Below, in pieces: positions 30,268 to 41,525 of a stretch of DNA of 64,000 bases. How positions within the stretch are numbered: position 1 is the first letter of the stretch; the number at the start of each line of letters is the position of its first letter. This DNA comes from Sodiomyces alkalinus F11. Taxonomy: Eukaryota > Ascomycota > Sordariomycetes > Glomerellales > Plectosphaerellaceae. The notes under the pieces were generated by a model, which did not search any database, was not told the origin of the DNA, and was given only the letters and a program-made list of their open reading frames with translations. The DNA is taken from NCBI RefSeq assembly GCF_003711515.1, contig NW_021167088.1, forward strand, positions 272,351-336,350. Direction: 5' to 3'. A program made the position numbers and the translations under genes.

Positions 30268-33200
30268 CTAAGCCACACTCTCTTCGTATGAGGGGGGCGG
30301 TCCGTCGGGCTCGGTAGGGGCAGTCGTGGGCGTGTTCGGATGGCCGACCATAGGAAGAGACTCCTCTTCGCCAACTTGAATCTCCACCGTCGACGTCGAC
30401 TTCTTACTGTCGGGACTGTCATCCATGGGAGTCGTCAGGTCGATGTTCAAAGTCGCTGCCGAGGCATCGCGCTTTGGTGGTTCGCGGACAAGCTCGTGTT
30501 TCTGATCTTCGCGCACGTAGCAGAGGTAGTATGGATCGCCGGACTTGTTCAGAATCGCCAGCACCTCCTCTTCATCGGTATACTCCGTCACCATCTCGTC
30601 GTTGTACTTCCGCCACACCCCCGCCTCGAAATCATGGATCCACACCCAGTAATGCCCCGCGTTAAGGTGACCGCTGTGACAGATAGCCGCGTGAAGCCGG
30701 TATGCGTATGTTTTCAGGTCATCGCCAGAGAACAGTGTCTCGACAGCATCCAGGTAGGACTTTGCCTTTCCCTCTGCCATCGCCTCGATTTCCTCCATAG
30801 GCGGGATGTCGACGGGAAAGAGGCTGGAGGCATCGCCGGCCTCGCCAGCGTCCAGGGGGGACTGGTCCTCATCAAATGGTTTGAAATCGAACGTTTTGCC
30901 ACCAAAACTCATCTTCACTGGCGGCTGGCCTGCGAGGAGTGAAGGCTGCTCCCTCCCTGCCGCCTCCTGCGGGGGAGCGTTGACCTGGGTATCTACGAAC
31001 CGGCCGAGAAGCTCCGCTTCGTCATCGCTCAGCGACTTGGGACAAGCAGAAACCTGCTCGAGTCGTTTCCGTACAAACCAGCTCATCTTGCGCAGCTTGT
31101 ATAGGGTAGAGTCGGGCTCGGCGTCCATATACCGGTCGAGGTAGAGCAGGCTTTCAACAGCGACAGGGTTACTGTTCTTCTGGCCCGTCTGCTTGGTGCG
31201 CTGGACCAGCACATGTAGGATGGGGGGAGGTGGCTTCTTTATGGAGCTGTACCGAACAATGTCGCTGCCTTCGATAGTCTGGCGATCAAAGTTGCGACTG
31301 AGGGCCTCATATATCGTGCAGTCCCCGTTCTCGGCTGGGTAGGCCGTAATAGATCGATCAAGTGTCGTCTCTGATCGGTAACCTGTGTCTTGGCCTAGCT
31401 TCGTATGGTTGACTACCTCGAAGAAGAACGTCTTCATGATCGTCTCAATCTGAACTCCGTCAGCCCGTACAGATTCGGCTTTGATAGCGGCTTGAAGACG
31501 GTTGAGAATAGAACCCATAACTTCTTCGACGTCTTGCTGGTCTGTTCCAGAGGAACGCTTCTGTCTGGTCAGTGCAGCCAAGATCTTCTCGTCGTCCGAT
31601 GGTGTGTGATCTTCGCCTGATTTATCGTCCGTGTGACTAACGCCGGGTTCCAGGTCCATGGCTCCATCGACCAGTGTCTTCGAACTATCCTGACTACCAG
31701 TCTCGGACATGGACTCGACGGAGACGCTGACCATGTTGGCATCTTCAACATGCTCGACATGCTGGGCAGTGGTAGCAGCCGCCCCCGCCCCCGGCCCCGT
31801 CCCCGGCCCCACCTCGGCCAAGGGAGGAGCCGGAGAAGGGCGAGCCGGTAGAGGAGGCGCGGCCTGCATGTCCAATTGTTCAAAGGGAAGCAGCTCCTTC
31901 TGTTCTTGAGGCTGTAAAATCCCCTCCTGCTTCGATGCCAGTGTAAGCTGTTCATCGGAGATCAGGACAGCGTTGGCGAGACGTTGGGTCGGGCGCACCG
32001 ATGGCGTCGACGTCGTTTCCATTTCGTTGAAAAGATTGCGAAGTTCCTCGACGACTAGGCGACGCACGCAAGTAGTGGTTAGTCAGACGAAAAAGAGAAG
32101 AAGAGCGCTAAAGAGAAGAGCCCGACTCACAAACATGGGCGACGACAGCCTCGGGCCTGCTAATAGGGAGCTGACTGCCACCAAGGCGACGCGCAGATAT
32201 GGCATGGTCGTCAAGCGGTAGCTGAACGTCTTCGAAATTCGTCAACAGCTCTCGGATGGGGACAACACGCTCCAGGACTTGCAACAAGCTGTTGAGGTAG
32301 CAGGTGTTACCAATGTTCGTCAGGCCAACTTGGCCCACAGCGCGTCGGTCTCCATTCCCATACCACATGCCAGTGTTGCCGTTGCCGATTCCGTTGGTGT
32401 TGGTTGTTGTCGTCGTGCACTCCAAGGCCTTCTCTGTAATCGTTCCGATGTTCCTATCAGAGCCGATCACAAGAAGAGCCTCGGAAACTTCCTCGCGCAT
32501 AGCCACGTCTCCAGGATACTGGGTTAACTAGAAGGATATGCAGTGCAATCAGCAAACTAGGTATCCCCTTCCGGCAGTTGCTACCCAAGCAGTACCTTAG
32601 GGGGGGAAATGGGCGTAATGGGGTGTTGCTCCGGCTCAACTTTACGTACCTTGTCATCCGCCTGCCGCATGATCATGTAAGCGCCATCATTCTGGCTCGC
32701 CCCCAAGAAATCATACGCCGTGGTCAGAGACATCTGTCCATGGCTGTTATCGGCAAGTTCTCGCAATCGCCGACTGTTTCTGTGTCGACCTAGAATGCGG
32801 ATGAACTCTCGGGCCGCACTGCTTTGATCTTCGCCCTGGTTCATCTTGTTCCTGAAAGCACGTGCGATTTCATAGTCCCCCACGGGGCCTGACGCGTCGA
32901 CGCCAAAGTACGTGAAGGCTTGCCAAACCAGATCCTCATCTTGGCTACTTTGGGCCGATTGCGGTTCTTCCAGCATGGAGATCTCCAGGGCAGCCTGCTG
33001 CTGGAGATCATCGTCGCCTATACGAGTTGATACTTGGACCAAAGAATGCGCGAGAAGGTGCTTGTTGGCGGGCCAAGTGTGGACTTGGCGATAGTACGCG
33101 TACATAATGAGCGATGGGACCATGTTGGGTAGAATCCCGAGCAGAGTGAACTCGGCCGCGGCCGGGTCGCCTCGCTCCTGAATAGTCCGAGGCCAATAGC

Positions 33201-34185
33201 AGCAATGGAGCATGCGTTCCAGTGGTCCCCAAGCATATAGGTCGTTGGTGCTGTCATAAGGAAGGCCCTTAGTGCGGATTAGCAAGTTCTCTGCCTCAGC
33301 TTGCATCTGTTCAATGTAGAATCTGAGAGATCCTTCCTCAGTAGGATGTCCTTCTCTCACGGGCTCTAGAGGTCGGGGCACAAAGTATTCTTCTTCTTCT
33401 TCGTCATCTTCACTGATGGTCACTTCATCGTATCCAAGCATGATGAACAGAGGCCACACGTCGCTCCCGAAAACGACTTGAAAGCGCTTGTTGCGCTTGG
33501 ATATTCTCCGCTCATCGTTGTCAAGTCGATTTCGAAGATATGTATTCAACAGGGACGGGGCTGTGTCAATCCACTCCTCATGCGACTGTGTATATCTTTC
33601 GGGTTCGGCCTGACGGGCATCCGTGAGACGATTTCGTACTCGGTCCTTGTCTAGAAGGATCTCCAGCCACTTGAGAGTCAGACGCGGCTCGTGAATCTCA
33701 AGGAAGAGGACGAAGGAGCAGCTAGGGGCCGAGCATTTGTAAGATTTCCGGCTCAGGAGAGGACAGCGCAGGGCAGCACCGTGCTTTTCGCACTCATCTT
33801 CGCTCCAGCTGCCATCGTGGACGAGATGATGCATAAGGTAGTCATCCTGGGGGGGAGGGAACGACTTGGTGTCGTCAGAGACATCCTTTCCGCCATTACA
33901 GAGCAGATGCTGAACTGTCGCATCCCAGGACGTTCTAAGGATGAAGTGATGATCACACCATCGACAAAGCAAGGAAAGGGTACGGGGATTTGCATCGGCC
34001 ACTGTACATTGCTTCGGCATAATGACCAGGTCATGGCAATGCGCAGTGGGACTATGGATACCGTAGTAGTTTATGCGCGTGGCCACACTTTCTGACATCT
34101 TTTGGCCCAGTTCAGGCATGGTCCCATGAAACAAGTCATGAATCCAGCGAGGGGCGAGACGACCACCCCTTTGCGACGACGACAT
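30268..34185 (-). CDS. ubp2: ubiquitin carboxyl-terminal hydrolase Ubp2
   Basis: Three exons: 34185-32650, 32527-32131 and 32054-30268, 1239 residues. Intron 1 (GTACGT..TTCTAG) joins IMRQADDK to LTQYPGDVAMREEV; intron 2 (GTGAGT..CCTAG) joins AVVAHV to FVEELRNLFNEM. The peptidase C19 Cys box TNIGNTCYLNSLLQVL is near residue 582, with the nucleophile Cys near 588. The His box SGHLNAGHYWVWIHDFEAGVW is near 1101, followed by YNDEMVT and DPYYLCYV. The ~500-residue N-terminal part with PRLTLKWLEILLD and TAYDFLGASQNDGAYMIMRQ and the late position of the catalytic domain match Ubp2. That enzyme trims Lys63-linked chains and works with the Rsp5 ligase and Rup1 in yeast. The long insert between the boxes, rich in acidic and Ser residues, is usual for this family. 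The protein is probably cytosolic. Confidence 0.93.
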
Positions 34186-35850
34186 GTTGACTGAGTGATC
34201 TATTCAAGAGCTGTCAGATTGCACGGTAGACCCGAGAAGAAGTGTCCCAAGCCAGAGACGTGGATACTGGGCTACCGAGGGGCGATCTTCCACTATTCCA
34301 CCAAAATTTGAAGAATATGTCGGTGTTCCACTTACCGAGATCCACTTGCTAGCCGCTTATCGATTGTGCCTCACTTAAAAATCTTCTTGCTGTCCTTGTT
34401 TCAAGACAGCAAAAAAAAAAAAGGCCTTGCACAGCCCTACCAGGCTGGGCGGCGAGGGCTATAGAAAACACTGAAGAGCCGAAAGAGAGGGCGGGCGGTT
34501 TTCTTCTGTCTTTCTTTTCTTTTGTTGCCAGAAAGGTGCGCGTATGAGCTGAAGGCGTGGGCCAAAGGCCTGGTAGCAAGGGCTTGTCACAGGCCACTTC
34601 TGATTTATTGTGATCTAGGTTGAAGACTGGCCCAGATAGGAAGGATGCGAGCCTGGCGCCCAGGCTCTGGTGTACACTTGTTCCAGTCTTGCATCCGACT
34701 GAAGCAAGCTTAGCGGGCAAGTAACTGGCCAAGGATGATTCCAACCTGTCTCTGGGTGTATATAACGCCAGTCCGATCTGTGCAGGCCGCTCAAACCCCG
34801 TCCAGATATTACTGTTATTTGTGTATTGTGTTTCGGTTTCGAAATTCGGAACGTCCAGGACGAAGTAGCCGAGGAACGAGGGAATGATGGATTCGTCTGT
34901 CTCCTAATCGAGAGAAAGAGTGCGAAAAACTAAGGTTGTTGGACAAGAAGAGGCGGCGGAGCGATAGATATATGCTGCCTAAGCCGCAGTTAGCGGCCAG
35001 AGCCCCGAGAGTATGTATTCGTTGTCTGGCTTCGAAGGTGAAATATAAGCATACGTTACGGGCATAAAGAGCATAGTGCATCGGATGGACAGAACTAGGG
35101 TTTACGTTAACAGTCGTTTCTAAGCACATACTTCAGCACGGATAATGGCAAGTGACAAGAAGAAGGGATGGGAGAAGTACAACGTGGGTCGAATGAAAGT
35201 CGTGCAGTCATCAGCCATAGCCTGGGATCAAAGCCCCCTTCCCCTCTTGCTGGACAGAATGTCGCGCAGAACGAAGAGGCAAATACGAGATCTGAACAAA
35301 GAGAGAGGTATAAATACTATGGCAGAATGGCGAGCAAGCAAGGCCCCAGCATCAGGGAGGGGTTGAGAGGCGGAAGAGCTTGGTGATAGAGGTTAGAAGA
35401 CGAGCAAGTGGTTGACGAAGTATTCGGCCACTCTCCAGTCGTCAAAAGCTGACGTAGCCTTGCAGCCCTCGTGAATGGCAAGGCGGCAAATCAGGTGTTC
35501 CGGTTTGCACGGACCATGAGTTGTCACTTGTATTGGATAAGGTACCTTAATAAGGTACCTTAGCTGTTTGGAGTTACGGTGACTACCTAAGGTACCTTAG
35601 CTCGGTGAAGGTAGGATACAGAGTCGGTACCTACATAAGGTACCTTCCCATGAAGGTACCTAAGGTAGACTAGGTACAGGCAAAGAATCACGTGACAAAC
35701 CTTCTGGTTGATCCGGTAATTCCACCACGTGACTCTGCTACATCCAGGTCGTCCAATCGCCGACGCCCAATTGACTTGACTGGACCTGGACGTCAAACTT
35801 CCGCTCATTCAGCAGCTTCCCTCATAACCGACCAGCACCATCCAACCACC
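34186..35850. promoter_or_regulatory. 1.7-kb divergent spacer between ubp2 and nuo-21.3
   Basis: Both promoters lie here. A dense block of TAAGGTACCTTA-type palindromes occupies 35536-35677, ending ~170 bp before the nuo-21.3 start. GTGTATATAACGCC near 34755 resembles a TATA element pointing right. A 73-codon plus-strand frame at 35145-35366 is unsupported by any resemblance. Confidence 0.5.
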
Positions 35851-36759
35851 ATGGCCGGCGACGAGCACTACCACCCTAAGGACGCCGTCAAGGCAGCCTT
35901 CCATGCTGCAGGAGTTGTAGGAACATCAGGCTTCTTCGTTGCCGCAGTTCATAATGCTCTCCAGCGGGAGAACGTTGGCGCCCTGTCCGTCTTCACCCGC
36001 AGCGGAGGCATCATCGCTGTCTTTGGTATGCCCATGCGCCTCCCTCTCCAACTACACCATCAACCGGCTACAAGACTGCGTCTCCCGCTCTAGAATTTGT
36101 TACGTTTCTGTGCTAACACTCCCCTTCTCGTCAGCCATTGGTGGTGGCGCCTACAATTTCACCAAGATCGCATCGGCAAATCTGAGGCAAAAGAACGATC
36201 CTTGGAACTCGGCACTCGGCGGCTTCGTAGCCGGTTCGGTTATTGGAATGACCCGTACGTTATCTCGCCTACAATGCTTTTTCTCTTTCTCCACTGGCTT
36301 AGACGAAGCAGCCGCTGACCGATTTTCCCTCTCGTGCAGGAAGACGTATGCCCGTGGTGCTTGGTCTCGGTGCCTTTGTTTCCGCGACAATGGGTGCCTT
36401 TGAATTTACCGGCGCTCGTCTGCGTGGCTGGGCCGACCGACCCGAGGAGGATGAGTTCGAGCGTAAGATTGCTATGAGGGCAAACAGGAGGCGACCGATT
36501 GAGGAGACTATTGCGGAGATTGGCGAGGGGAGAGGTTCGTTTCCCTATTCCCTCGGAGTTTGCCTCGTATATCTGGAACCGGTCTCGAAAGATTTGCCCC
36601 TCTTTCTAGGCGTATCGAGAACTTGGCGCTGTTTCGAGAAGCTAACCCACATTGCTCAATATAGGTATCCGGCCAGAGGGCTACGAGGAGCGGAGACGCG
36701 AGCGCCTGAAGGCCAAGTACGGGGTGGACATCAATCCTGTCAAGGCAACCGTGGAATAA
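35851..36759 (+). CDS. NADH:ubiquinone oxidoreductase 21.3 kDa subunit (NDUFA11/B14.7 type)
   Basis: Four exons: 35851-36025, 36135-36254, 36340-36534 and 36665-36759, 194 residues. Introns are GTATGC..CGTCAG, GTACGT..GTGCAG and GTTCGT..ATATAG. The spliced protein begins MAGDEHYHPKDAVKAAFHAA, continues FTRSGGIIAVFA, IGGGAYNFTKIASANLRQKN and ALGGFVAGSVIGMTRRR, and ends in the motif-rich DEFERKIAMRANRRRPIEET, GEGRGIRPEGYEERRRERLK. This is the Tim17-fold accessory subunit of complex I known in Neurospora as the 21.3 kDa subunit, equivalent to NDUFA11. It sits in the inner mitochondrial membrane. Three or four membrane spans can be seen with small-residue packing. There is no cleavable presequence, as expected. 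Its downstream region holds snoRNA-like elements that may use the same transcript. Confidence 0.93.
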
Positions 36760-37061
36760 ACTTGGGCTTCGGCTCATGCCTAGTTACGGAAGACAATCTG
36801 ACACAAGAAGAAGCGATTTCCATTTGTTGTACATACCACACTGCTCGTTGGCACATGGGCAGGATACAGGAGGGAGTTCACCGGCTGGAGAGAATAGGAG
36901 AGCTGTATTAGTTTCCACCCCGGGGCCCTCCCGTGTGAGAGCTTCGCCGATGTGACGTGTGCTTCTGCCAAAGCCAAATCCGCCCAACATGGTCACGCCG
37001 GGGACTTTCAGTTTATCAAAGGTATGTTCTCTGTCACGTCTGTTACCATTCTTTTCCCTAC

Positions 37062-37141
37062 ATGATGAAACACTTGCTTCAGAGGCTGTTTATGAATTTT
37101 TCCATGATTCTACCCAACACCGTTCTATCATTTCTTTCTGA
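37062..37141 (+). ncRNA. candidate box C/D snoRNA, copy 1
   Basis: Box C ATGATGA is at 37062-37068 and box D CTGA at 37138-37141, 80 nt overall. Between them are blocks shared with the second copy: a 22-nt block beginning GCTTCAGAGG, then ATGATTC (C'-like) and ACACCGTTCTATCA upstream of box D. No strong terminal stem is visible. The shared blocks could be the guide regions, but the target is not known to me. Confidence 0.5.
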
Positions 37142-37255
37142 TATAACAACGTAATTCCTGCATCGCTGCGCCATTTTCTGTTTGCTTGCATCGATACTGA
37201 CTTGCAACTTTTAGGTACGTTGCCCGAAGGCTTATCCCGTCGTCTCTCTTGTCAC

Positions 37256-37329
37256 AAGATGAAAAATAGCTTCAGAGGCTGTTTATGAATCCCGATGATT
37301 CAACATTACACCGTTCTATCACTTTCTGA
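37256..37329 (+). ncRNA. candidate box C/D snoRNA, copy 2
   Basis: A diverged duplicate of the unit 190 nt upstream. Box C is AAGATGA (one mismatch to RTGATGA) at 37256-37262; box D CTGA is at 37326-37329. The same internal blocks recur in the same order, with substitutions and small indels between them. This is the pattern expected when guide regions are kept and linkers drift. Confidence 0.5.
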
Positions 37330-37695
37330 AAAAGATACTTCCTTCCCTGCCCTCAATTTGGCTTGCTGTCACTGTTTGGGATGCTGACTTGCAGGGGTAA
37401 CGAATAGCGGTATCGGCGGCGGGCTCATGTACTCTTCGCCCTCAAAATTGAACTCCAATGCAGATTTTCAAAACAGTTAGTCCAAGAAGAAATTTGTTGT
37501 GTATTCTCTTAGTCAGGACGTGTTACTGGCCCGTGTGATATTACCACATCTGTCGGGCCGTCAAATTCCTCATCTCGGTCCCAAACGCCAGTCCAAGAAA
37601 TCCCATCCCACTGTGTCGACATTGTTTCGACCATAAGATGCAGCCGATAGTTGCAGACCTCGCCTGAACCATAATGCTTACTTTTGTACATACAA

Positions 37696-40583
37696 TTACA
37701 GTGTCTTAATCGATTGAAAGAAGGGGTTGGCAAGCAGCTTATCGTCCGCCATGACGAGTTCCCTCATCTTCTGCACCATTTCCTGCTTGCTCATTGCCCC
37801 GGTGTCGACCTCGTTTTTCCACCTGACCAAGATGTCTTTCAGCATGGTGCTGCCTTCCTCGACGTCGCTCTTACTATACTTCAGTCCCACGTCCTGGTGC
37901 TTAGTCGTAAAGTCCTCGAGCTCGTCCGCCTTGTGCTTCGCCATGCGCACCACTTTCTCCGGGAATCGCACCAACTCCGCGACATGGATACCGAAACTCT
38001 GATCGCAGATACCGTCCTCGACCTTGTACAGGAGCGTCACCTCCCGTTTGGCGTCCTGCTCGCCACCTTCGCTCTTGCTAATGTGTGCCGTGACGTGCAG
38101 GTTCTTCACCTGCGGAAACTGATCCGCCAGGGCCGTGAGCTCGTGGAAATGCGTCGCAAACATGGCGAAACAGCCAATCTCTCTCACGATATGCTCGGAA
38201 ATGGCCCAGGCGAGACCGAAGCCATCATAAGTCGACGTGCCGCGACCGAGTTCGTCGATGATGATTAGGGACGAGGCTGTCGCCGATTTGAGGATGTTGG
38301 CCGTCTCCAACATCTCGGCCATAAAAGTTGAAACACCCTTCAGCTGGGAGTCGCTAGCACCGACGCGAGCCAGAATCGAGTCGAAAATGGTCAACTCGGC
38401 TTCGGTGCAAGGTACAAAGCAGCCGATCTGCGCCATGAGGGCTATGACTCCGATCTGTCGGATGTATGTTGATTTACCGCCCATGTTGGGACCGGTGATG
38501 ATGAGGAAGGAAGAACGATCTCTCGTGAGCTCGACATCGTTCGTGATGAACTGCACGTCGTCCTGCATCTCCAAGCAGGGATGACGGGCCTCTCTCAGGA
38601 TAGTCTGTCCCTCGCCCTGGTCATGCATCTTGGGTCGTACGTAGGTCGTTGGTGCATGGACCGAACAATGCGCGAAGGAGACGATCACGTCGAGATGGGC
38701 GATAACAGCAGCGAGCTTCTCCATCACGGGGCAGTAGGACGCGGCCACGCCAACAACCTCGTTTACCAAGCTGGCCTGGGTCCTGTTGTAGTTCTGTGAC
38801 TGTTGGTCAAACTCCCGGCGAAGACTCTGCAGATTCCTAGTCGTGAAGTAGACGCCGTTCTTGAGGGTTTGGCATTCCTGATATGCTGATTTATTTCGGA
38901 TACAGCCTGCCTCGGTTCTTGTTAGTCGCAGGCAGTAGCCGTGGACCTTGTGGTTTTCGAGGAAGATCTTCTTGTCCTTCTCCTGCCCTAAATCCCGGGC
39001 CGCCTTGTCGAATTCTTCGTCAATCTCCCTCTTGGTCCTATCCAGTTTCTTCCGGATAATCCTCAGGCTGTCATCAAATTCAGGCTTGATAACGTATTCG
39101 TGCCTATCGAGGGCATCGAGGTCGACGGTGGTCTCGACCATCTCTTGTAGTTTCGCGAAGCCGTCACAGAGTTCACGAAGCTTAATCGTGTACGCCTCGT
39201 CCAGCGGATCGCGGTATGTTTCGTCCATGACTCCCTCTAGCGTGCCTAGAAGACCAGGAAGACGAATGATGACCTGGTAGGCCCTGACCACGTCCTCCAG
39301 GTTCGCCCTTTTCCGTTGAAAACGCTTGGCCAGCCGATAGAGGTCGGGGATCGAGCGGAGGTGCTCCTCCTGCATGACTTGACGAAGTTCGGTGTCGTTA
39401 ACGAAGGCCTCGACGAGCTGTTGGCGCTTTTCGATGTCCTCCTTGCACATGAGGGGCTGCTTCAGCCACTGCGACAACAACCGACTGCCGAGAGGAGTTT
39501 TGCAGTGATTGAGTAGACCGTAGAGACTCATCGTCTTGGACCCATCGCGAGGTCCCGGCATGAGGTTAAGGGCTTTGAGAGCCGCGGCATCCAATTTCAT
39601 GAACTGGGCGAGATCGTGCTGGTATAGCTGGTACTGTCCGAAATTGGAGGGGTCATGCAGCACGCCGAGATACTTGATGAGGGCGGCGGCGGAGCCCATG
39701 GCTAGATTAAGATCGGTCTGCGGCATAAGGGTCGCGGCCTTCTCGTCCTTCAGGAGCCGGGCTAAGTCTTGCTCGATATCCTTGATGCCAAAGTCGGAAG
39801 CCGGCCGCTCAGAGATGGCCACGCCGCAGTTGTCAATGATCTGCCTCAGCTTTGCCAGGTCCGGGTCTTTTTCCTTCTCTCCCCTGTCTACCTGGATGAG
39901 GCATTCCCGAACACCAAGCTGAATGAGCAGGGACTCAAAATTGGAGTAGAGGTCGTTGTCGAGGAATTCGCTGACGCCCAGTTCCCGCACGCTTGCGTCA
40001 GCAAAACACACGCCGACACTCCGGGCCTCAGCCGCCTTGGACATGACCTTGACGGCCAGAATCATGGGTGCGGCCTCGAACTGTCCGCCCAACTCTTCTT
40101 CGACATCCTGGAGATTTCCTGGTGATGCTTGCTTGACGACTTTCCAGTTCATCCGACCACCTAAGCTCTGGTATATCTCGACCCGTTTGCTGAGCTTGAA
40201 TAGAGCTTCTCTGAGAAATTGTCGGAACACTGTTACGGTCATAGTAACGGAAGCAAGCCCCGACTTGTCGCCGCGTCCTAGCTGGCGAATGACCGAGGTT
40301 GTCTTGTAGACCTTCCCACCATGTCAGCTGTGACACCAAACTTAGACGAAGTGCAAGAGCTTACTGTCTTTGCAATGAAGGTGGCATCTTCTCCATGTGC
40401 CGTGTACCAATCCCCTCGATCAAATATCCTGACAGTATCTTCGTGGACGGTGGGTAGAGACTTGAAATAACGGATAAAGCCATGTTCGTCGTCGACCTGC
40501 CATGAACAAAGTTTGGTTAGAGAATTGCTTTACTCGATCTGAGTATGGAACTTTCACACCTTCAGTTCTGGCCTGGACGACAT
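37696..40583 (-). CDS. msh2: DNA mismatch repair ATPase Msh2
   Basis: Three exons: 40583-40560, 40496-40365 and 40311-37696, 923 residues. Exon 1 encodes only MSSRPELK; introns are GTGTGA..GGCAG and GTAAGC..GGAAG. The protein reads VDDEHGFIRYFKSLPTVHED (mismatch-binding domain start), then the connector, lever and clamp. The ATPase has Walker A ITGPNMGGKSTYIRQIG near residue 657, GVSTFMAEMLETANIL, Walker B IIIDELGRGTSTYDGFGLAW near 736 and the trans-His region ATHFHELTAL. Msh2 pairs with Msh6 or Msh3 to recognise mismatches and small loops in nuclear DNA. The length agrees with fungal orthologues. It is divergent to trm10 and convergent with nuo-21.3. Confidence 0.96.
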
Positions 40584-41525
40584 GTTGATGGCAAAAGCGT
40601 GATATGGCTAAGGAGGTTACCCAGAAGGGAGTGGTGGGAAGGGATCCGACCGAAAGAGTGATGTGACGAAGCGATTGCTCTTTTATTTACCAGCTTCAAG
40701 AACGTTATACAAAGACCGAAATGCACGGTTGCCTGCTTACATCGCAAGTCTTTGAATGTTGAATGTTCTGGTTGATGATTCCGCAAATTCGTCCCATGCC
40801 TCTGCTGGGGAAAGTTATCTAAGGTACCTTACCTACCTAGGTAGGTAGGGTACTTGCGTAGGTACCTTATCCGTTGTACCTCCCCGCGACGCGACGCGAC
40901 CGCGTTTCCGCCTCTTAAACAGAACAACCCAACCCCACGGATACTATTAGAACAATCGGGTCAAGCGACTAAACACTGAAAACAGCGCTTTTGGCACAAA
41001 CAGCCGCGCTTAAATTGGAGTTGTGACGGCTCGTGTTCTCCGGGATCCCCGTTTTAATTAATTGAAGAAACGCGACGTGACCGCGCTATACTGCTTTTTG
41101 ATTAGCTCGAGTCCGCCGTCATGATTAGTAAGTACGCCGAAACACTTGGTTCGGTGAAAGATCAATACGGAGTACATCTGTCAAGCTCAAAATCACTCAT
41201 GACACGGAGGTGAGTTGACCGAAAATTTGCACGTCTCATGATTGTACCTGTGAAATTGTTCCGACACTCCAGTCAGGTCGTTGATGTTCTGCGCCTTCTT
41301 ACAGTGAACGACATTTGCTCAAGCGCCCAAATCTTGAGACCGAAACGAAATTGTAACGTCGAATGTTTGCAGACTAGGACGACTTTTCTTGTTCAGAAGC
41401 GGTTGCATTGTCACATCAGACAAGGCGAGAGTCCCTCTCATCACAACTCGGGAATCAAGCCGATACGGTCTCATCAGAAGCGGGTCTACTCGGTATATCG
41501 GTCAGGAGAAAGTTGCCGCGATTCA
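40584..41525. promoter_or_regulatory. divergent promoter of msh2 and trm10
   Basis: This 942-bp spacer carries a TAAGGTACCTTA plus CCTACCTAGGTAGG palindrome cluster at 40818-40870, and an ATACGGAGTAC word near 41167. Two GCGACGCGAC-type stretches (40886-40900, 41072-41085) include MCB-like ACGCG cores, which would suit a replication-linked gene; this is inference. The frame of trm10 stays open upstream to 41238. Confidence 0.5.

Larger units (their letters stand above)
37022..37394 (+). other. candidate snoRNA host introns
   Basis: A donor GTATGT at 37022 follows TATCAAAG. Acceptors CTTTTAG at 37214 and CTTGCAG at 37394 are each preceded by CTGACTTGCA. The two C/D-like units described separately lie 73 and 65 nt before these acceptors, the usual spacing for intron-encoded snoRNAs. 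Sequence after the first acceptor begins GTACGT, so the first intron end and a second donor touch. The host could be a 3' UTR extension of nuo-21.3 or its own non-coding transcript. Confidence 0.4.

Noticed and set aside
30340..30942. 200-codon plus-strand open frame
   Set aside because: Antisense to the well-supported ubp2 exon 3.
35145..35366. 73-codon Lys-rich open frame starting MASDKKKGWEKYN
   Set aside because: The start context is acceptable but there is no resemblance, no promoter tie and no conserved motif; unsupported.
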